A stretch of 64,000 nucleotides of DNA from Chitinibacter fontanus (GTDB lineage Bacteria > Pseudomonadota > Gammaproteobacteria > Burkholderiales > Chitinibacteraceae), in the NCBI RefSeq assembly GCF_013423785.1, contig NZ_CP058952.1, forward strand, positions 1,949,665-2,013,664, written 5' to 3'. Position 1 is the first letter of the stretch, and each line of letters begins with the position of its first letter. The notes under the pieces were generated by a model. It ran no database searches. It had not been told where the DNA came from and saw only the letters and a program-made list of their open reading frames with translations. Shown piece after piece: positions 51,553-61,357 of this stretch. The translations under genes and the position numbers were made by a program.

Positions 51553-52662
51553 CTATTGGGCATCTCTCAAGCTGGCGATGCGTGCTTGAATAAACTGCTG
51601 CGCTTGTTTTTCACCGTCGGCCATCAGGCGAGTAATATTCTCACTGCTGCGATCGAGCTTGCTTTCGTAATCGAGTGTTTTTTGCATTTCTTCCGACATT
51701 TCAATAAATGGAATATGGTAAGGGCGCACTTCATCGCTGCTTAAACACTTGGGTAACAAAACTGGCGCTTTGATGCCGCGCGAGGCTAAAAACTCTGGTT
51801 TAAAGGCGTCTTTTAGCAATAACTCATTGAGCGTGCGAATACTGGTCAGCTGCTGAAACAGCGACACATTACCGATTAGCTCATTGCGCCGGTCTGAAAT
51901 CGCTTCCGGGGTTTTCGGTACTTCGCTGCAACCATTGGGGTTGATTTTAATCACCCAGATTTCTTCGGGCAGATTTTCCATGCCGACCATCTCGGGTTTG
52001 ATGACTTCATCGATTGGTGGATTGTCGGAAAATAGACCATCCCAGTAAGCTTGGCCATCAAATTCAACCGCTTCAAAAATATTTGGTACGGCGCATGAGG
52101 CCAGAATATGCTCGATGCGAATTGCCTCGGTGCGTGAGTTAAATTTAGCCAAAGTGCCGGTGAGCACTTCGGCCGCGCCTAAAATCAATGCTGGCAGTTG
52201 CGGTTGAGGGCCAAGGCGTGCGAGTTCATCAAAATCGATATGATCCGCTAGTAAGCCACGAAAATCGGTGAAATTGGGACGTAAATTCGATGTACTCATA
52301 CTCGACATCATTTGCATCAGTGGCGAGTAAGGGCTCAAATTAAATTGGGGCACTTGCCCACGATTGACTGCGCGGATCGATTCGACCACGTAATGGTTAA
52401 ATTGTGCTTCGGCAGCGGATTGCGCGGTATTGTCCGCCCAGAAATCGAGCATGCGCTGTGGCAGATATTGATCCCCCTTTAACAGCGCGTACCACAGCAG
52501 CGTGGCACATAGTGCGCCACCCGAAGTGCCGGTGATGCTGACTAATTGGTAGTGGTCTTCAAAGCCTGCGTCATACAGTGCTTTTAATGCGCCAGCCGTA
52601 AACGCCGTCTGGCTACCGCCACCTTGGCAGGTGATGGCGATTTTTCTTTTTGGCTTAACCAT
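51553..52662 (-). CDS. patatin-like phospholipase, active-site residues intact
   Basis: 369 residues. The oxyanion loop CQGGGSQTAFTAGAL (12-26), nucleophile Ser47 in GTSGG and the catalytic Asp in YWDGLFSDNPPI complete the Ser-Asp dyad, so lipid acyl hydrolase activity is expected. No signal peptide, so cytosolic. ATG 52662 has AAGGAG seven bases upstream. An in-frame start further up (52698) has no site. The possible small gene at 52655-52951 overlaps the start by eight bases. Compare the non-catalytic paralogue at 32490-33488. Confidence 0.88.
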   Translation of the reverse strand: MVKPKRKIAITCQGGGSQTAFTAGALKALYDAGFEDHYQLVSITGTSGGALCATLLWYALLKGDQYLPQRMLDFWADNTAQSAAEAQFNHYVVESIRAVNRGQVPQFNLSPYSPLMQMMSSMSTSNLRPNFTDFRGLLADHIDFDELARLGPQPQLPALILGAAEVLTGTLAKFNSRTEAIRIEHILASCAVPNIFEAVEFDGQAYWDGLFSDNPPIDEVIKPEMVGMENLPEEIWVIKINPNGCSEVPKTPEAISDRRNELIGNVSLFQQLTSIRTLNELLLKDAFKPEFLASRGIKAPVLLPKCLSSDEVRPYHIPFIEMSEEMQKTLDYESKLDRSSENITRLMADGEKQAQQFIQARIASLRDAQ

Positions 52663-52951
52663 AACGTCTCCTTGGATCATCGGGGTAGCGCTGTTCATTG
52701 ATATTGTTGCTGGCAGAACGGGTGTGGCTAGGGTCGCTGGGGGTGTATGAGAGCCCAGCTCGATCGCGGTGCTTCGCTGTCAGGGCTGCCGCTAAGCTCA
52801 GTGCAGAATTGGCGGGATATACTGGTGTGGGAAGGTATTCAAGTCGGAGGATAAATTGCTGAGCCTGCTGATGGGCTTGCGCCCGAGCGATATCCAGTTG
52901 GATACCGCCCGCCAAGCCTGTAGTCCGCGAAAGGGTTTGCAGAGGTGACAT
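52655..52951 (-). CDS. possible small gene coupled to the patatin gene
   Basis: A 98-residue open frame ending inside the start of the patatin gene (ATGGTTAA overlap). The N-terminal MSPLQTLSRTTGLAGGIQLDIARAQ is followed by a Pro/Ser/Asn/Arg-rich, likely disordered tail. GAGAAG lies near the ATG. No family recognised. The coupling supports it, but the composition is compatible with a chance frame. Confidence 0.35.
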   Translation of the reverse strand: MSPLQTLSRTTGLAGGIQLDIARAQAHQQAQQFILRLEYLPTPVYPANSALSLAAALTAKHRDRAGLSYTPSDPSHTRSASNNINEQRYPDDPRRRYG

Positions 52952-53045
52952 GGGGTTCTTCTCAAGCGAAAGACCGCTAAATTTGAGCACCAAATGTAAA
53001 TCAAATTCCGGGAAAAAAAGAAAGTTATTTATTGTTTTCGCGTAA

Positions 53046-53801
53046 TTATTCTGTGTGGTGACGGGCGTTATGCAGAAGTTCGCGCACTAAATTGACATCG
53101 GTTTCTATCAGGCTGTATTCATCCTGGCCGGGCGCGCCCATTTTGACTGCTGGGTTGCGATAATTCATGCCGCTCGGAAATGGTGCCCGACCTGAGCTAT
53201 GAAACTCTCTGCAACCCGTTTTTTGCACCAGCTCGCCAATATTATTGACGCGCACCCCGGCGCCGGGCATCACAATCAAGCGATCACCGGCTTGTTGCTG
53301 CAATTGTTTGAGCAGTGCCGCGCCTTCCAGTGCCGTGGCGGCTTGGCCGCTGGAGAGTAGGCGCGTGCAGCCGGTGCTGATAATGTCCTCTAGCGCTTGC
53401 TGTGGGTCGCGGGCGACATCAAAGGCGCGATGGAAGGTGACAGGCATGGTGCCGGCCAATTCAACTAACCGTTTAGTGCGGGGTATGTCGATAGAGCCAT
53501 CTTGGTTTAATAGCCCGATAACAATACCATCCACCCCTATCTTGCGGCAGGCTAAAACATCGCGTTCCATTACTTCAAATTCCAGCTCGGAATAGAGAAA
53601 ATCGCCGCCACGGGGCCGAATAATCGCATTCAGTGTAATCCACAACCGATCACGCGCGGCGGCAAGCTGGCCGAATGATGGGGTGGTGCCGCCTTCAAGC
53701 AGATTGTCACAAAATTCAACCCGGTGTGCCCCACCTTCCTGAGCGGCAAGGCAAGAAGTTACTGAGCCTGCGCAAATTTCTAACACAATATCGTTGGTCA
53801 T
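53046..53801 (-). CDS. cutC: CutC family protein
   Basis: A TIM-barrel protein named for copper homeostasis, though copper binding is debated. 251 residues with the conserved core LEICAGSVTSCLAAQEGGAHRVEFCDNLLEGGTTPSFG, GGDFLYSELEFEVMERDV, GIVIGLL, MPVTFHRAFDVARDP, LLSSGQAATALEGAALL and MPGAGVRVNNIGELV near the end. Single-gene unit; no copper efflux genes are adjacent. Confidence 0.93.
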   Translation of the reverse strand: MTNDIVLEICAGSVTSCLAAQEGGAHRVEFCDNLLEGGTTPSFGQLAAARDRLWITLNAIIRPRGGDFLYSELEFEVMERDVLACRKIGVDGIVIGLLNQDGSIDIPRTKRLVELAGTMPVTFHRAFDVARDPQQALEDIISTGCTRLLSSGQAATALEGAALLKQLQQQAGDRLIVMPGAGVRVNNIGELVQKTGCREFHSSGRAPFPSGMNYRNPAVKMGAPGQDEYSLIETDVNLVRELLHNARHHTE

Positions 53802-53914
53802 TCTGAATTCTCGGCTCTAAATCGGTATCGCCTGATTATGAGCGCCGACTTTAGCGCTGGGCAAGTAAGTAATTACCAGCCCTTCGTGTTGGCTGGGGGC
53901 TGCCGGTTTGGCTA

Positions 53915-53940
53915 GAAAAAACGCCGCACAAGGCGGCGTT
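53915..53940 (-). terminator. terminator of the dynamin-like gene
   Basis: Stem AACGCCGC/GCGGCGTT around ACAAG; on the minus strand followed by six T's. Confidence 0.88.
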
Positions 53941-53965
53941 ATATTTGGGTGGGGCTGCCAGCAGA

Positions 53966-55960
53966 TTATGCTGCTTTGCGATCCATATTGGCATGCAGTG
54001 CAGTATAGACTCCGCGTAGTTGCGCATTGAGCTCACCGATCTGCTCGGCTAGCTGGCGCTGCATTTCCTCAAGTTCTTGGATACGATCTTCCAAAGTGTC
54101 GGTGGCTTTGTGAATGCGTTTGATGGATTCCAGTCGGCGGCGCAATTGCAATTGGTGCTCGCGCACTTGCGTTTCCATTGGCGCCATCACCGCTTTGAGC
54201 CAATTTTCGACGTCACGGTTAGCGACTTCAAACACATACACCACGCGGCTGGCGACGGTTTCAAAGAATTTGTGTGTCAAACGGCCACGGCTGGTCGTCA
54301 GCAGATTGCCGACGGTGTTGAAATGCTCGCGGAACGATTTTTCCAGACGCGCCAACTCTTTGTGATATTTCAACGTTGAGAATGGTGGTGGTGTTGCAGT
54401 GCCTAGACCGTGTTCTTCGCTGAACTTTTTATACATCGCTGCCATCATGGCCTGAATTTCGGCAACTTGTTCGGCAGATTTTGAGATTGAAGCATTCACA
54501 TCGACAAAGAATTTATCCATCGTGGCCGATAGACCGCCATCGCCAAATGAGAACAAACTACGCTCCATTTGGTCGCGAATGCGGTCAATTTCGGCTTTAA
54601 GTGCATCCTTGCCGAGCAACGAGAACAATTTATTAGTTTGCTGAGTGAATACCGAGCGTAAAGCTTGAAAACGCACCAGCCCTTGTTCAAATTGTTTTTT
54701 GTCGAGCTGAACCTTGTCCATCATCTGGGCAATGACGTCTTGATTTTTGCCGCGCAGACCAGTGAGTTCAGAGAGCTGTTCTTTGACGCCATCTTGGCGA
54801 GCCTGCAAGATCGCGCGCACTGCAGTTACCACATCTTCAACTTCACTTTGGCTGGCGTCACGCACAATATCTTGTTTGCCAGGGAGTAAGTCTTCCGAGA
54901 GTGCCGTTTCGAGTGCAATTAAACGAGATTTGCTTAGTAGTGCATCATCATTCTGCACTTTGGCTACCAAGGCTTTTTGCGCTGAGACTGGATAAACCTG
55001 AGAGGCCGGCATCGCAAGCAGCTCTGCGGTGGTTTTAACCTGTTTACTGATCTCGGCTTCAATTTCTTGGTGTGATTTTAGGTCATCCCACAGGCCGTCG
55101 ATTTTATTGAGGACGACCAGACGGCCGCGTTTGCCACTCTGGTTACGCACAATATGGTTGCGCCATACTTCGATGTCCGATTTGGTGACGCCCGTGTCGG
55201 CGGCCAAAATGAACAGAATCGCATGTGCATTCGGCAATAGATTGAGTGTCAACTCCGGCTCGGTACCTATGGCGTTCAGGCCTGGGGTATCCAGAATTAC
55301 TAAGCCTTGTTCCAGCAAAGGATGCGGGAAATTGATGATGGCATGACGCCAGCACGGAATTTCAACCTCGCCGTTAGCATCAAGCGCCACGACTTGATCG
55401 GGATCGGTTTCATCGAACAGGCCAAATTTTTTAGCTGTTTCGACATTAACTCGTTGCGTGCGGCCGATTTCCTTGAAGGCTTCCTGCATCGAGTCAGCAT
55501 CGTCGATGTCGAGTGCAATGGTGTGCCATTCGTCTTGATAACGGCGATATTCAATGGTGGTGACGTTATCTGCGCGCGTTTCGATGGGGAGCAACTGCAA
55601 GCAAGGGGCTTTGCTACCATCGTACAACAGCTCGGTAGGGCACATCGTGGTGCGACCTGCGCTTGAGGGCAAAATGCGCTTGCCATAATGGGCAAAGAAA
55701 ATCGCATTGATTAATTCGGATTTGCCACGAGAAAATTCGGCGACAAAAGCAATATTAAGCTTGTCTTCTTTCAGGCGGTCGATCATGCCTTGGATACGCA
55801 GTGCGGTTTGCGAATCATTCAGGTCTTGATCGGTTAACCAGCGAGAAAGCTGAGCAATCGAATGGGTCAAGTTGCCGCGCCATGCGCTATAGGCTTGGAA
55901 ATTGGCAACTAAATGGTCGTTGGCGGCGACCTCTTGTTGGTGCAGGTATTCGGTACTCAT
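53966..55960 (-). CDS. bacterial dynamin-like GTPase
   Basis: 664 residues. G1 is FSRGKSE at 77-82 (the usual leading G is A: VAEFSRGKS), the G2 threonine lies near TTMCPTELL, G3 is DTPGLNA and G4 LNKIDG. Long helical and coiled-coil parts (about 350-560) with a second coiled coil at the C-terminus (TDTLEDRIQELEEMQRQLAEQI) complete a dynamin-like plan. No transmembrane span is obvious. Dynamin-like proteins remodel membranes; some act in phage defence, but nothing here suggests which. ATG 55960 with GGGGA upstream is preferred over 56131. Followed by a terminator. Confidence 0.85.
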   Translation of the reverse strand: MSTEYLHQQEVAANDHLVANFQAYSAWRGNLTHSIAQLSRWLTDQDLNDSQTALRIQGMIDRLKEDKLNIAFVAEFSRGKSELINAIFFAHYGKRILPSSAGRTTMCPTELLYDGSKAPCLQLLPIETRADNVTTIEYRRYQDEWHTIALDIDDADSMQEAFKEIGRTQRVNVETAKKFGLFDETDPDQVVALDANGEVEIPCWRHAIINFPHPLLEQGLVILDTPGLNAIGTEPELTLNLLPNAHAILFILAADTGVTKSDIEVWRNHIVRNQSGKRGRLVVLNKIDGLWDDLKSHQEIEAEISKQVKTTAELLAMPASQVYPVSAQKALVAKVQNDDALLSKSRLIALETALSEDLLPGKQDIVRDASQSEVEDVVTAVRAILQARQDGVKEQLSELTGLRGKNQDVIAQMMDKVQLDKKQFEQGLVRFQALRSVFTQQTNKLFSLLGKDALKAEIDRIRDQMERSLFSFGDGGLSATMDKFFVDVNASISKSAEQVAEIQAMMAAMYKKFSEEHGLGTATPPPFSTLKYHKELARLEKSFREHFNTVGNLLTTSRGRLTHKFFETVASRVVYVFEVANRDVENWLKAVMAPMETQVREHQLQLRRRLESIKRIHKATDTLEDRIQELEEMQRQLAEQIGELNAQLRGVYTALHANMDRKAA

Positions 55961-56049
55961 TCTTGTCCCCTTACGCGGTGCGCGTAGTCTGCGTGGCTTT
56001 GGGTAAGCCTTCTTCGTACATTGATTTATGCCGCTTGCACAGTCGCTTG

Positions 56050-56865
56050 TCAATCTTGGCAGTGCGGACAAAAGAAAGTTGCACGCTGCCCCTGCCGAAT
56101 TGAGCAAATGGGCGTACCACAAACGCGACACGGTTGGCCTGTGCGGCCATATACAAAGCTGTTAATCATGAAGTAGCCGGCCTTGCCATCACTATCGACG
56201 TAGTCCCTCAATGTGCTACCTCCAGCAGCGATTGCTTCGCTCAGCGTAGCTTTGATTTCGGTACAAAGCGAGCTGATTTGCTCGGCCGATAGGGTTGTGC
56301 CGGGGGTGTTGGGGTTGATACGGGCGCGAAATAGCGATTCGGAGGCATAAATATTACCTACGCCAACCACCAATTGATTATCCATGATCAATTGTTTGAT
56401 AGCAGTGCGTTTGTTCACTAGACGTTGCGCTAAATACTTGGGATTAAATTCGGCAGTTAAGGGTTCCGGTCCCAGAGTACTCAATAGGCTGTGTTGAAGC
56501 GGGTTGCCTGTAATCCACAGCCAAGCGCCAAAACGCCGTGGATCGCGATAACGCAATCGGGTACCGTTGTGTAACACTAGGTCAATGTGATCATGCTTTT
56601 CTGCGGGAAAGGCTTCTGTGAGTACCCGCAAGCTACCCGACATGCCCAAGTGAATCAAAATGGTGCCTGTACCAAGCTCTAGCAATAAATATTTGGCGCG
56701 GCGCCGCACGGATAATATGGTCTGCTCAGAGATTAGTTCATTTAAATCGCTTGGTACCGGCCAGCGCAAACGTGGGTTGCGGACTATGATTTCCTTAATC
56801 TTGGCCTGCGCTAAATGATCTTGAATCCCGCGGCGTGTGGTTTCTACTTCGGGTAATTCGGGCAT
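56050..56865 (-). CDS. mutM: formamidopyrimidine-DNA glycosylase (Fpg)
   Basis: Excises 8-oxoguanine and formamidopyrimidines and nicks the resulting abasic site. 271 residues starting with the catalytic Pro2 and Glu3 ([14 protein letters not shown]), a HhH/H2TH region and the C-terminal zinc finger CRVC...CPHC ([20 protein letters not shown]). ATG 56865 is the mature start (the frame has an ATG six bases earlier). Divergent from the TPR-lolB-ispE cluster, as often in betaproteobacteria; the dynamin-like gene follows 89 bases further along the same strand. Confidence 0.95.
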   Translation of the reverse strand: MPELPEVETTRRGIQDHLAQAKIKEIIVRNPRLRWPVPSDLNELISEQTILSVRRRAKYLLLELGTGTILIHLGMSGSLRVLTEAFPAEKHDHIDLVLHNGTRLRYRDPRRFGAWLWITGNPLQHSLLSTLGPEPLTAEFNPKYLAQRLVNKRTAIKQLIMDNQLVVGVGNIYASESLFRARINPNTPGTTLSAEQISSLCTEIKATLSEAIAAGGSTLRDYVDSDGKAGYFMINSFVYGRTGQPCRVCGTPICSIRQGQRATFFCPHCQD

Positions 56866-56950
56866 GGTCAATCGCTTGAAGTTGGACTTTAATCCCTAGT
56901 TTACCTAATATCGGCATTCTATTGCCTTCAGCTTACTGATTGGATCATTT

Positions 56951-58690
56951 ATGACCTTGCGCACTTCGGCTCTTTTTGCTTCGCTTCTGTTAGGCCTTAC
57001 TGCTTGCGCAACCCCGCCGGGCGCTAGCGCGCCTACCGCTTCTGCAGTGACTAGTGCGCCAAGTGCGGCAGAGCCTGCTCCCGAATATGATCCATCTAGC
57101 CTACCCAAGCTTGCGTTGGATGATGAGCTAGTGATGCGGTTCTTGATTGGCGATGTAGCTGCACAGCGCGGAAATCTGCCCCTTGCCGCAGAGGCATGGG
57201 TGGATTTGGCTCGTCGAACAAAAGATCCTCGCGTAGCGCAACGTGCTGCGCAGCTTTCGGTGGCTTCCGGCCAATTGGCTCTAGCGCAAGATGCGACCGA
57301 AATTTGGACTGCCGCCGCGCCGCAGGCGCTGCCTGCCCGTCAGTTAATGATCAGCTTATTATTGCGCAACGGGCGTATTGCTGATGCCGAAGTGCACTTA
57401 AACGCGATGTTTGCGGCGAAGCCGCAGGAGGTGGCGCCTTTCTTTGTGCAAATGCACCAACTGTGGGGTAAAGACGTTGATCGTGAAGCGGTACTGCAGT
57501 TGACGTTGCGCCTGACTGAGGCCTATGCACCGATGCCTGAGGCGCATTTTGCCCGTGCGGTCGCGTATAGCAATGCTCAGCAGCCAGATTTGGCGCAACA
57601 AGAGCTTGATGCCGCGCTGAAACTGCGTCCCCTGTGGGAACCCGCGGTGCTGTATAAGGTGCAATTGAATGACGGTAAAGACGCTGCATCTTTGGATTTG
57701 CTGGCCGCAGCCGCCAAAGCCAATCCAATGTCGAGTCAAATTACTCTGGCGCAAGCACGGATTGCGGCCGATACCGCTCAGTACCAGCAAGCAGGGCAAT
57801 ATTATGAGTCGGTATTAGCGCGTGACCCAAATCAGCTCGAGGCGCTAGTAGGGGCAGGCCTGATTGCGATGCAATTAAATGAAGTTGCTAAGGCGCAGCA
57901 ATACCTGACGCGTTCGGTGCAGCTTAACCCGAAAAGTGCGGGGCATTTGGCGCCTTATCTAGGGCAGCTTGCTGAGCAGCGTCACCAGTATGCATTGGCA
58001 ATCGAGTGGTATGGCAAAGCTGAGGGGGATCGCAAAGCACAATCAGCCCAACGCTTGCCGCGCTTATATGCCAAGCTTGGTCAGCAGAGCAAGGCGGATC
58101 AAGCGCTGCGGGCATTGCCTGTAACAACGACGCAGGAGCAGATTGATAAGGCCCAGATTGAGGCGCAGGTTTGGCGGGAACGCAAAGACCTTAGCCGGGC
58201 CGTTGCCACATTAACGGAAGCCATTGCTCGATTGCCACAAGAGGCTGAGTTGTACTATGACCGTTCGCTCTATCTTGATTTGGCGGGCGATACGGCTGGT
58301 GCCGAAGCCGATTTACGGCAGTTTTTGGCTATGCAGCCTGAGAGTGTGAATGGCCAGAACGCCTTGGGGTATATCTTGGCGAATCGCACCAATCGTTATG
58401 CAGAGGCAGATACCTATCTTGTTAAGGCGTATGCGCAGCAGCCCGAAAACCCAGTTATTCTCGACTCGCTCGGTTGGTTGCGGTTTAAACAAGGTAAATT
58501 GAGCGAAGCTTTAGCGTTGTTGGAAAAAGCATATCTAGCGATGCCTGATGCGGAAGTGGGTGCTCATTTGGCCGAAATTTTATGGACCAAAGGTGATAAA
58601 GCTCGCGCGAAGCAAATTCTGGATGAAGTGCTGGCTATTCAGCCAGATGATGAAGTCGCGTTGGAAGTGCGCCAGCGCTTGGGCCTGTAA
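56951..58690 (+). CDS. tetratricopeptide-repeat outer-membrane-type lipoprotein
   Basis: 579 residues. The signal ends in a lipobox (LLGLTAC, Cys21 region), giving a lipidated N-terminus, then an Ala/Pro/Ser-rich linker and a long array of TPR helices (PLAAEAWVDLARRTKDPRVAQRA, LDSLGWLRFKQGKLSEALALLEKAYL, ARAKQILDEVLAIQPDDE). The same gene type precedes lolB in many betaproteobacteria, function not settled. Stop and lolB start are directly adjacent. RBS is GGATC-like, weak. Confidence 0.85.
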   Translation: MTLRTSALFASLLLGLTACATPPGASAPTASAVTSAPSAAEPAPEYDPSSLPKLALDDELVMRFLIGDVAAQRGNLPLAAEAWVDLARRTKDPRVAQRAAQLSVASGQLALAQDATEIWTAAAPQALPARQLMISLLLRNGRIADAEVHLNAMFAAKPQEVAPFFVQMHQLWGKDVDREAVLQLTLRLTEAYAPMPEAHFARAVAYSNAQQPDLAQQELDAALKLRPLWEPAVLYKVQLNDGKDAASLDLLAAAAKANPMSSQITLAQARIAADTAQYQQAGQYYESVLARDPNQLEALVGAGLIAMQLNEVAKAQQYLTRSVQLNPKSAGHLAPYLGQLAEQRHQYALAIEWYGKAEGDRKAQSAQRLPRLYAKLGQQSKADQALRALPVTTTQEQIDKAQIEAQVWRERKDLSRAVATLTEAIARLPQEAELYYDRSLYLDLAGDTAGAEADLRQFLAMQPESVNGQNALGYILANRTNRYAEADTYLVKAYAQQPENPVILDSLGWLRFKQGKLSEALALLEKAYLAMPDAEVGAHLAEILWTKGDKARAKQILDEVLAIQPDDEVALEVRQRLGL

Positions 58691-59227
58691 ATGAGCTGGA
58701 AGCGTCTGATTGTCGGTGTAAGTGCGCTATTGCTTGCGTGTACACAAGCCCCACTGGCGCCGCCACAGGCGGGTTTTTCTGCGAGCGGCAAAGTCAATAT
58801 TCGACAAGGCAATCAATCGGATACGGCGCAGTTTGCTTGGCGCGCAAGTCCAAATGAAGATCAGCTAAGCCTTGCAACTCCATTTGGGTCGGTGCTGGCT
58901 GAGCTGCAACTGCGCTATCAGGGCGATGAAATTATTTCTGCGCAGCTTAATCAGGCCGGTCAGATCACTCAGGCCGAAGATCCTGAAGCCTTGCTACAGC
59001 AGCTAACCGGTTTGCAGTTACCTGTTTCAGGCTTACGCTGGTGGTTGCGGGGTCAGGCGCGGCCTGATGTGCCTTTCACGCGGGAAGGGGAAGTGCTGCT
59101 GCAAAACGGTTGGCGAATTAGCGCGAGTGATTATCGCAATGGCCCGCAACCTTATCGTATTGAATTATTGCGTGACGATTTGAAAGTCCGCATTTTGATT
59201 AATGAATGGATCACATCAAGCCCATGA
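58691..59227 (+). CDS. lolB: outer-membrane lipoprotein receptor LolB
   Basis: Receives lipoproteins from LolA and inserts them in the outer membrane. 178 residues with a lipobox (LLLAC, Cys17 region) and the LolB beta-sandwich: FSASGKVNIRQGNQSDTAQFAWRAS, LSLATPFGSVLAELQL, LTGLQLPVSGLRWWLRGQ, NGWRISASDY and KVRILINEWI. It starts directly after the TPR gene stop and overlaps ispE by ATGA, so these genes form one translation unit. Confidence 0.93.
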   Translation: MSWKRLIVGVSALLLACTQAPLAPPQAGFSASGKVNIRQGNQSDTAQFAWRASPNEDQLSLATPFGSVLAELQLRYQGDEIISAQLNQAGQITQAEDPEALLQQLTGLQLPVSGLRWWLRGQARPDVPFTREGEVLLQNGWRISASDYRNGPQPYRIELLRDDLKVRILINEWITSSP

Positions 59228-60126
59228 GTTTCACCCCCATAATTGATGCGCAAGGTTTTGCCGCTTTCCCTGCGCCCGCCAAACTGAACTTGTTTTTGCA
59301 TATCACTGGGCGACGTGCCGATGGTTATCATTTACTCGAATCGATTTTTCAGTTGATCGATGCGCATGACACGATCTGGCTGCGAGTGCGTCAAGACGGT
59401 CAAGTAATTCACCACAACCCAATCGAGAATGTCCCTGCTGAAAGCGATTTGACTGTGCGTGCCGCCCGATTATTGCAAGGGCATACTCAACAGCAGTTGG
59501 GAGTCGATATTCGCGTAGAAAAGCGGTTGCCTATGGGCGGCGGGATGGGCGGTGGCAGTTCAGATGCTGCAACGGTATTGCTGGCATTGAATCGCTTATG
59601 GTCGCTCAATTTATCGCGTCAGGCCTTGATGACCTTGGGTTTGCAACTTGGTGCCGATGTGCCTTTTTTCATTTTTGGGCGCAATGCCTTGGTGGAAGGT
59701 ATTGGCGAAATCATGACGCCAATCGAGACGCCCGTGGCTCATTTTGTTGTGCTGCATCCACCCGTGCATGTGCCAACCCCCGCGATTTTTGGCGACCCAG
59801 AGTTGACAAGGGATACGCCATCACTTAAAGTCGCGCTCCTTGAAGGAAGGGCTGATCAGGTCGAATTAAAAAACGATCTGGAACCAGTTGCGGTGCGCAA
59901 ATTTCCGCAGATTGCTGAATGTATCCAATGGCTTAGCCAGTATGCTCCAGCAAAAATGACAGGATCTGGTAGTTGCGTATTTGCCCAATTTATTGCTGAT
60001 GGCGCTGAAAAAAACGCTTCACAAAATCGTGCAAATGCCGTAATATCCTGCCTTCCTAAAGAGATGACCGGTTTTGTTAGTTCAACGCTGAGTCAACACC
60101 AGTTACTCGATTTTGCATCAGATTGA
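59224..60126 (+). CDS. ispE: 4-diphosphocytidyl-2-C-methyl-D-erythritol kinase
   Basis: Fourth step of the MEP isoprenoid pathway. GHMP-kinase of 300 residues: APAKLNLFLHITGRRADGYHLLES (substrate site), the GHMP ATP loop PMGGGMGGGSSDAAT near 98-112, and the C-terminal MTGSGSCVFAQF. An ATG at 59206 is possible; ATG 59224 overlaps the lolB stop and matches the family N-terminus. tRNA-Gln follows 17 bases after the stop in the same direction. Confidence 0.94.
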   Translation: MSFTPIIDAQGFAAFPAPAKLNLFLHITGRRADGYHLLESIFQLIDAHDTIWLRVRQDGQVIHHNPIENVPAESDLTVRAARLLQGHTQQQLGVDIRVEKRLPMGGGMGGGSSDAATVLLALNRLWSLNLSRQALMTLGLQLGADVPFFIFGRNALVEGIGEIMTPIETPVAHFVVLHPPVHVPTPAIFGDPELTRDTPSLKVALLEGRADQVELKNDLEPVAVRKFPQIAECIQWLSQYAPAKMTGSGSCVFAQFIADGAEKNASQNRANAVISCLPKEMTGFVSSTLSQHQLLDFASD

Positions 60127-60143
60127 TTTGACGCAGTATCGTT

Positions 60144-60220
60144 AGGGGAGTCGCCAAGTTGGTTAAGGCATCGGATTTTGATTCCGACATGCGAAGGTTC
60201 GAATCCTTCTTCCCCTGCCA
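60144..60220 (+). tRNA. tRNA-Gln (anticodon TTG)
   Basis: 77-nt cloverleaf. Acceptor AGGGGAG (60144-60150) pairs with TTCCCCT (one G-T), anticodon stem TCGGA/TCCGA with loop TTTTGAT (TTG), T-loop TTCGAAT, discriminator G and encoded CCA (60218-60220). It lies between ispE and prs, with no promoter of its own evident, so is probably cut from their transcript. Confidence 0.95.
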
Positions 60221-60230
60221 CCTATAAAAA

Positions 60231-60269
60231 GAAAAGCGTGTAATCACAAGTTACACGCTTTTCGTTTTT
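60231..60269 (+). terminator. terminator/attenuator between tRNA-Gln and prs
   Basis: Perfect 13-bp stem GAAAAGCGTGTAA/TTACACGCTTTTC, loop TCACAAG, then GTTTTTC. Only 12 bases separate its end from the prs ATG, so prs must be read through it or start within it. Confidence 0.85.
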
Positions 60270-60281
60270 CAGGAAACGGAA

Positions 60282-61232
60282 ATGGCTTACGACAGCCTCA
60301 TGGTATTTACCGGCAACGCTAACCCGCGCCTTGCTGAACGTGTAGTAAATCACCTCGATATTTCATTGGGGCGTGCCACTGTTGGCCGTTTCTCTGATGG
60401 CGAAGTGACGGTTGAGTTGCTCGAAAACGTGCGTGGTCGCGACGTTTTTGTTTTGCAGTCGACTTGCGTACCTACCAACGACAACATCATGGAAATGATG
60501 TTGATGGTCGATGCATTAAAACGCGCCTCTGCTGGCCGTATTACTGCCGCGATTCCATACTTTGGTTATGCACGTCAGGATCGCCGTCCACGCTCAGCTC
60601 GGGTGCCGATTTCTGCCAAGATCGTTGCGAACATGCTGCAAGTGGCTGGCGTTGATCGCGTGTTGACGGTGGATGTCCACGCTGATCAGATCCAAGGCTT
60701 CTTCGACATTCCGGTGGATAATATTTATTCGACACCGGTGTTGCTCGCCGATATCCGTGCGAAAAACCATGAAGACCTGATGATTGTTTCTCCTGACGTG
60801 GGCGGCGTATTGCGTGCTCGTGCGATGGCGAAACAGTTGGGTGTTGATATGGCCATCATCGACAAGCGTCGTCCGAAAGCCAATGTGGCCGAGGTGATGC
60901 ACATTATCGGTGACGTGAAAGATCGCACCTGTATCATCATCGATGACATGATCGACACCGCCAATACCCTGTGTAAAGCGGCTGAAGCGTTGAAAAAATT
61001 TGGCGCTAAAAAGGTCATGGCTTATGCGACTCACCCGGTATTCTCGGGCGCAGCGGTTGAGCGTATCTTGCAATCGGCTTTGGATGAAGTCGTTGTAACC
61101 GATACGATCCCGGTGTCAGAAGAAGCACAAGCCAGCGGTCGTGTCCGCGTGGTGTCGATTGCGGGTCTGTTGGCTGAAACCATGCGTCGCATCAACAACG
61201 AAGAGTCTGTATCTAGCCTGTTCGTCGATTAA
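60282..61232 (+). CDS. prs: ribose-phosphate pyrophosphokinase
   Basis: Makes PRPP from ribose 5-phosphate and ATP for purine, pyrimidine, histidine, tryptophan and NAD synthesis. 316 residues, class I length. Conserved elements: [72 protein letters not shown], the PRPP loop [15 protein letters not shown] and [21 protein letters not shown] ribosome site. It links to the ribose operon only through the shared product ribose 5-phosphate. Confidence 0.97.
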   Translation: MAYDSLMVFTGNANPRLAERVVNHLDISLGRATVGRFSDGEVTVELLENVRGRDVFVLQSTCVPTNDNIMEMMLMVDALKRASAGRITAAIPYFGYARQDRRPRSARVPISAKIVANMLQVAGVDRVLTVDVHADQIQGFFDIPVDNIYSTPVLLADIRAKNHEDLMIVSPDVGGVLRARAMAKQLGVDMAIIDKRRPKANVAEVMHIIGDVKDRTCIIIDDMIDTANTLCKAAEALKKFGAKKVMAYATHPVFSGAAVERILQSALDEVVVTDTIPVSEEAQASGRVRVVSIAGLLAETMRRINNEESVSSLFVD

Positions 61233-61284
61233 GTTTTAAATGCCTGAGGGTATATGCTTGCAGGCATTGCAGTAAAAGTATTCA

Positions 61285-61297
61285 GGGGTTATACCCC
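61285..61297 (+). other. short GGGGT-TAT-ACCCC hairpin between prs and rplY
   Basis: A 5-bp stem with a 3-base loop in the 125-base gap; GGGTATA also occurs at 61248-61254. Too small to be a terminator alone. Confidence 0.4.
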
Positions 61298-61357
61298 GAA
61301 TCGTGCGCTTCTCTGGTCGCGGGGGGCGCATGTTTATTTCCAAACTGGAGTTTTAAA

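Noticed and set aside
53966-56865. Dynamin-like gene next to mutM as a phage-defence island
   Set aside because: No other defence gene, no mobile element, composition like the neighbours, and mutM is a housekeeping gene in its usual place.
60464-61073. Minus-strand frames opposite prs
   Set aside because: Shadow frames over a fully conserved gene.
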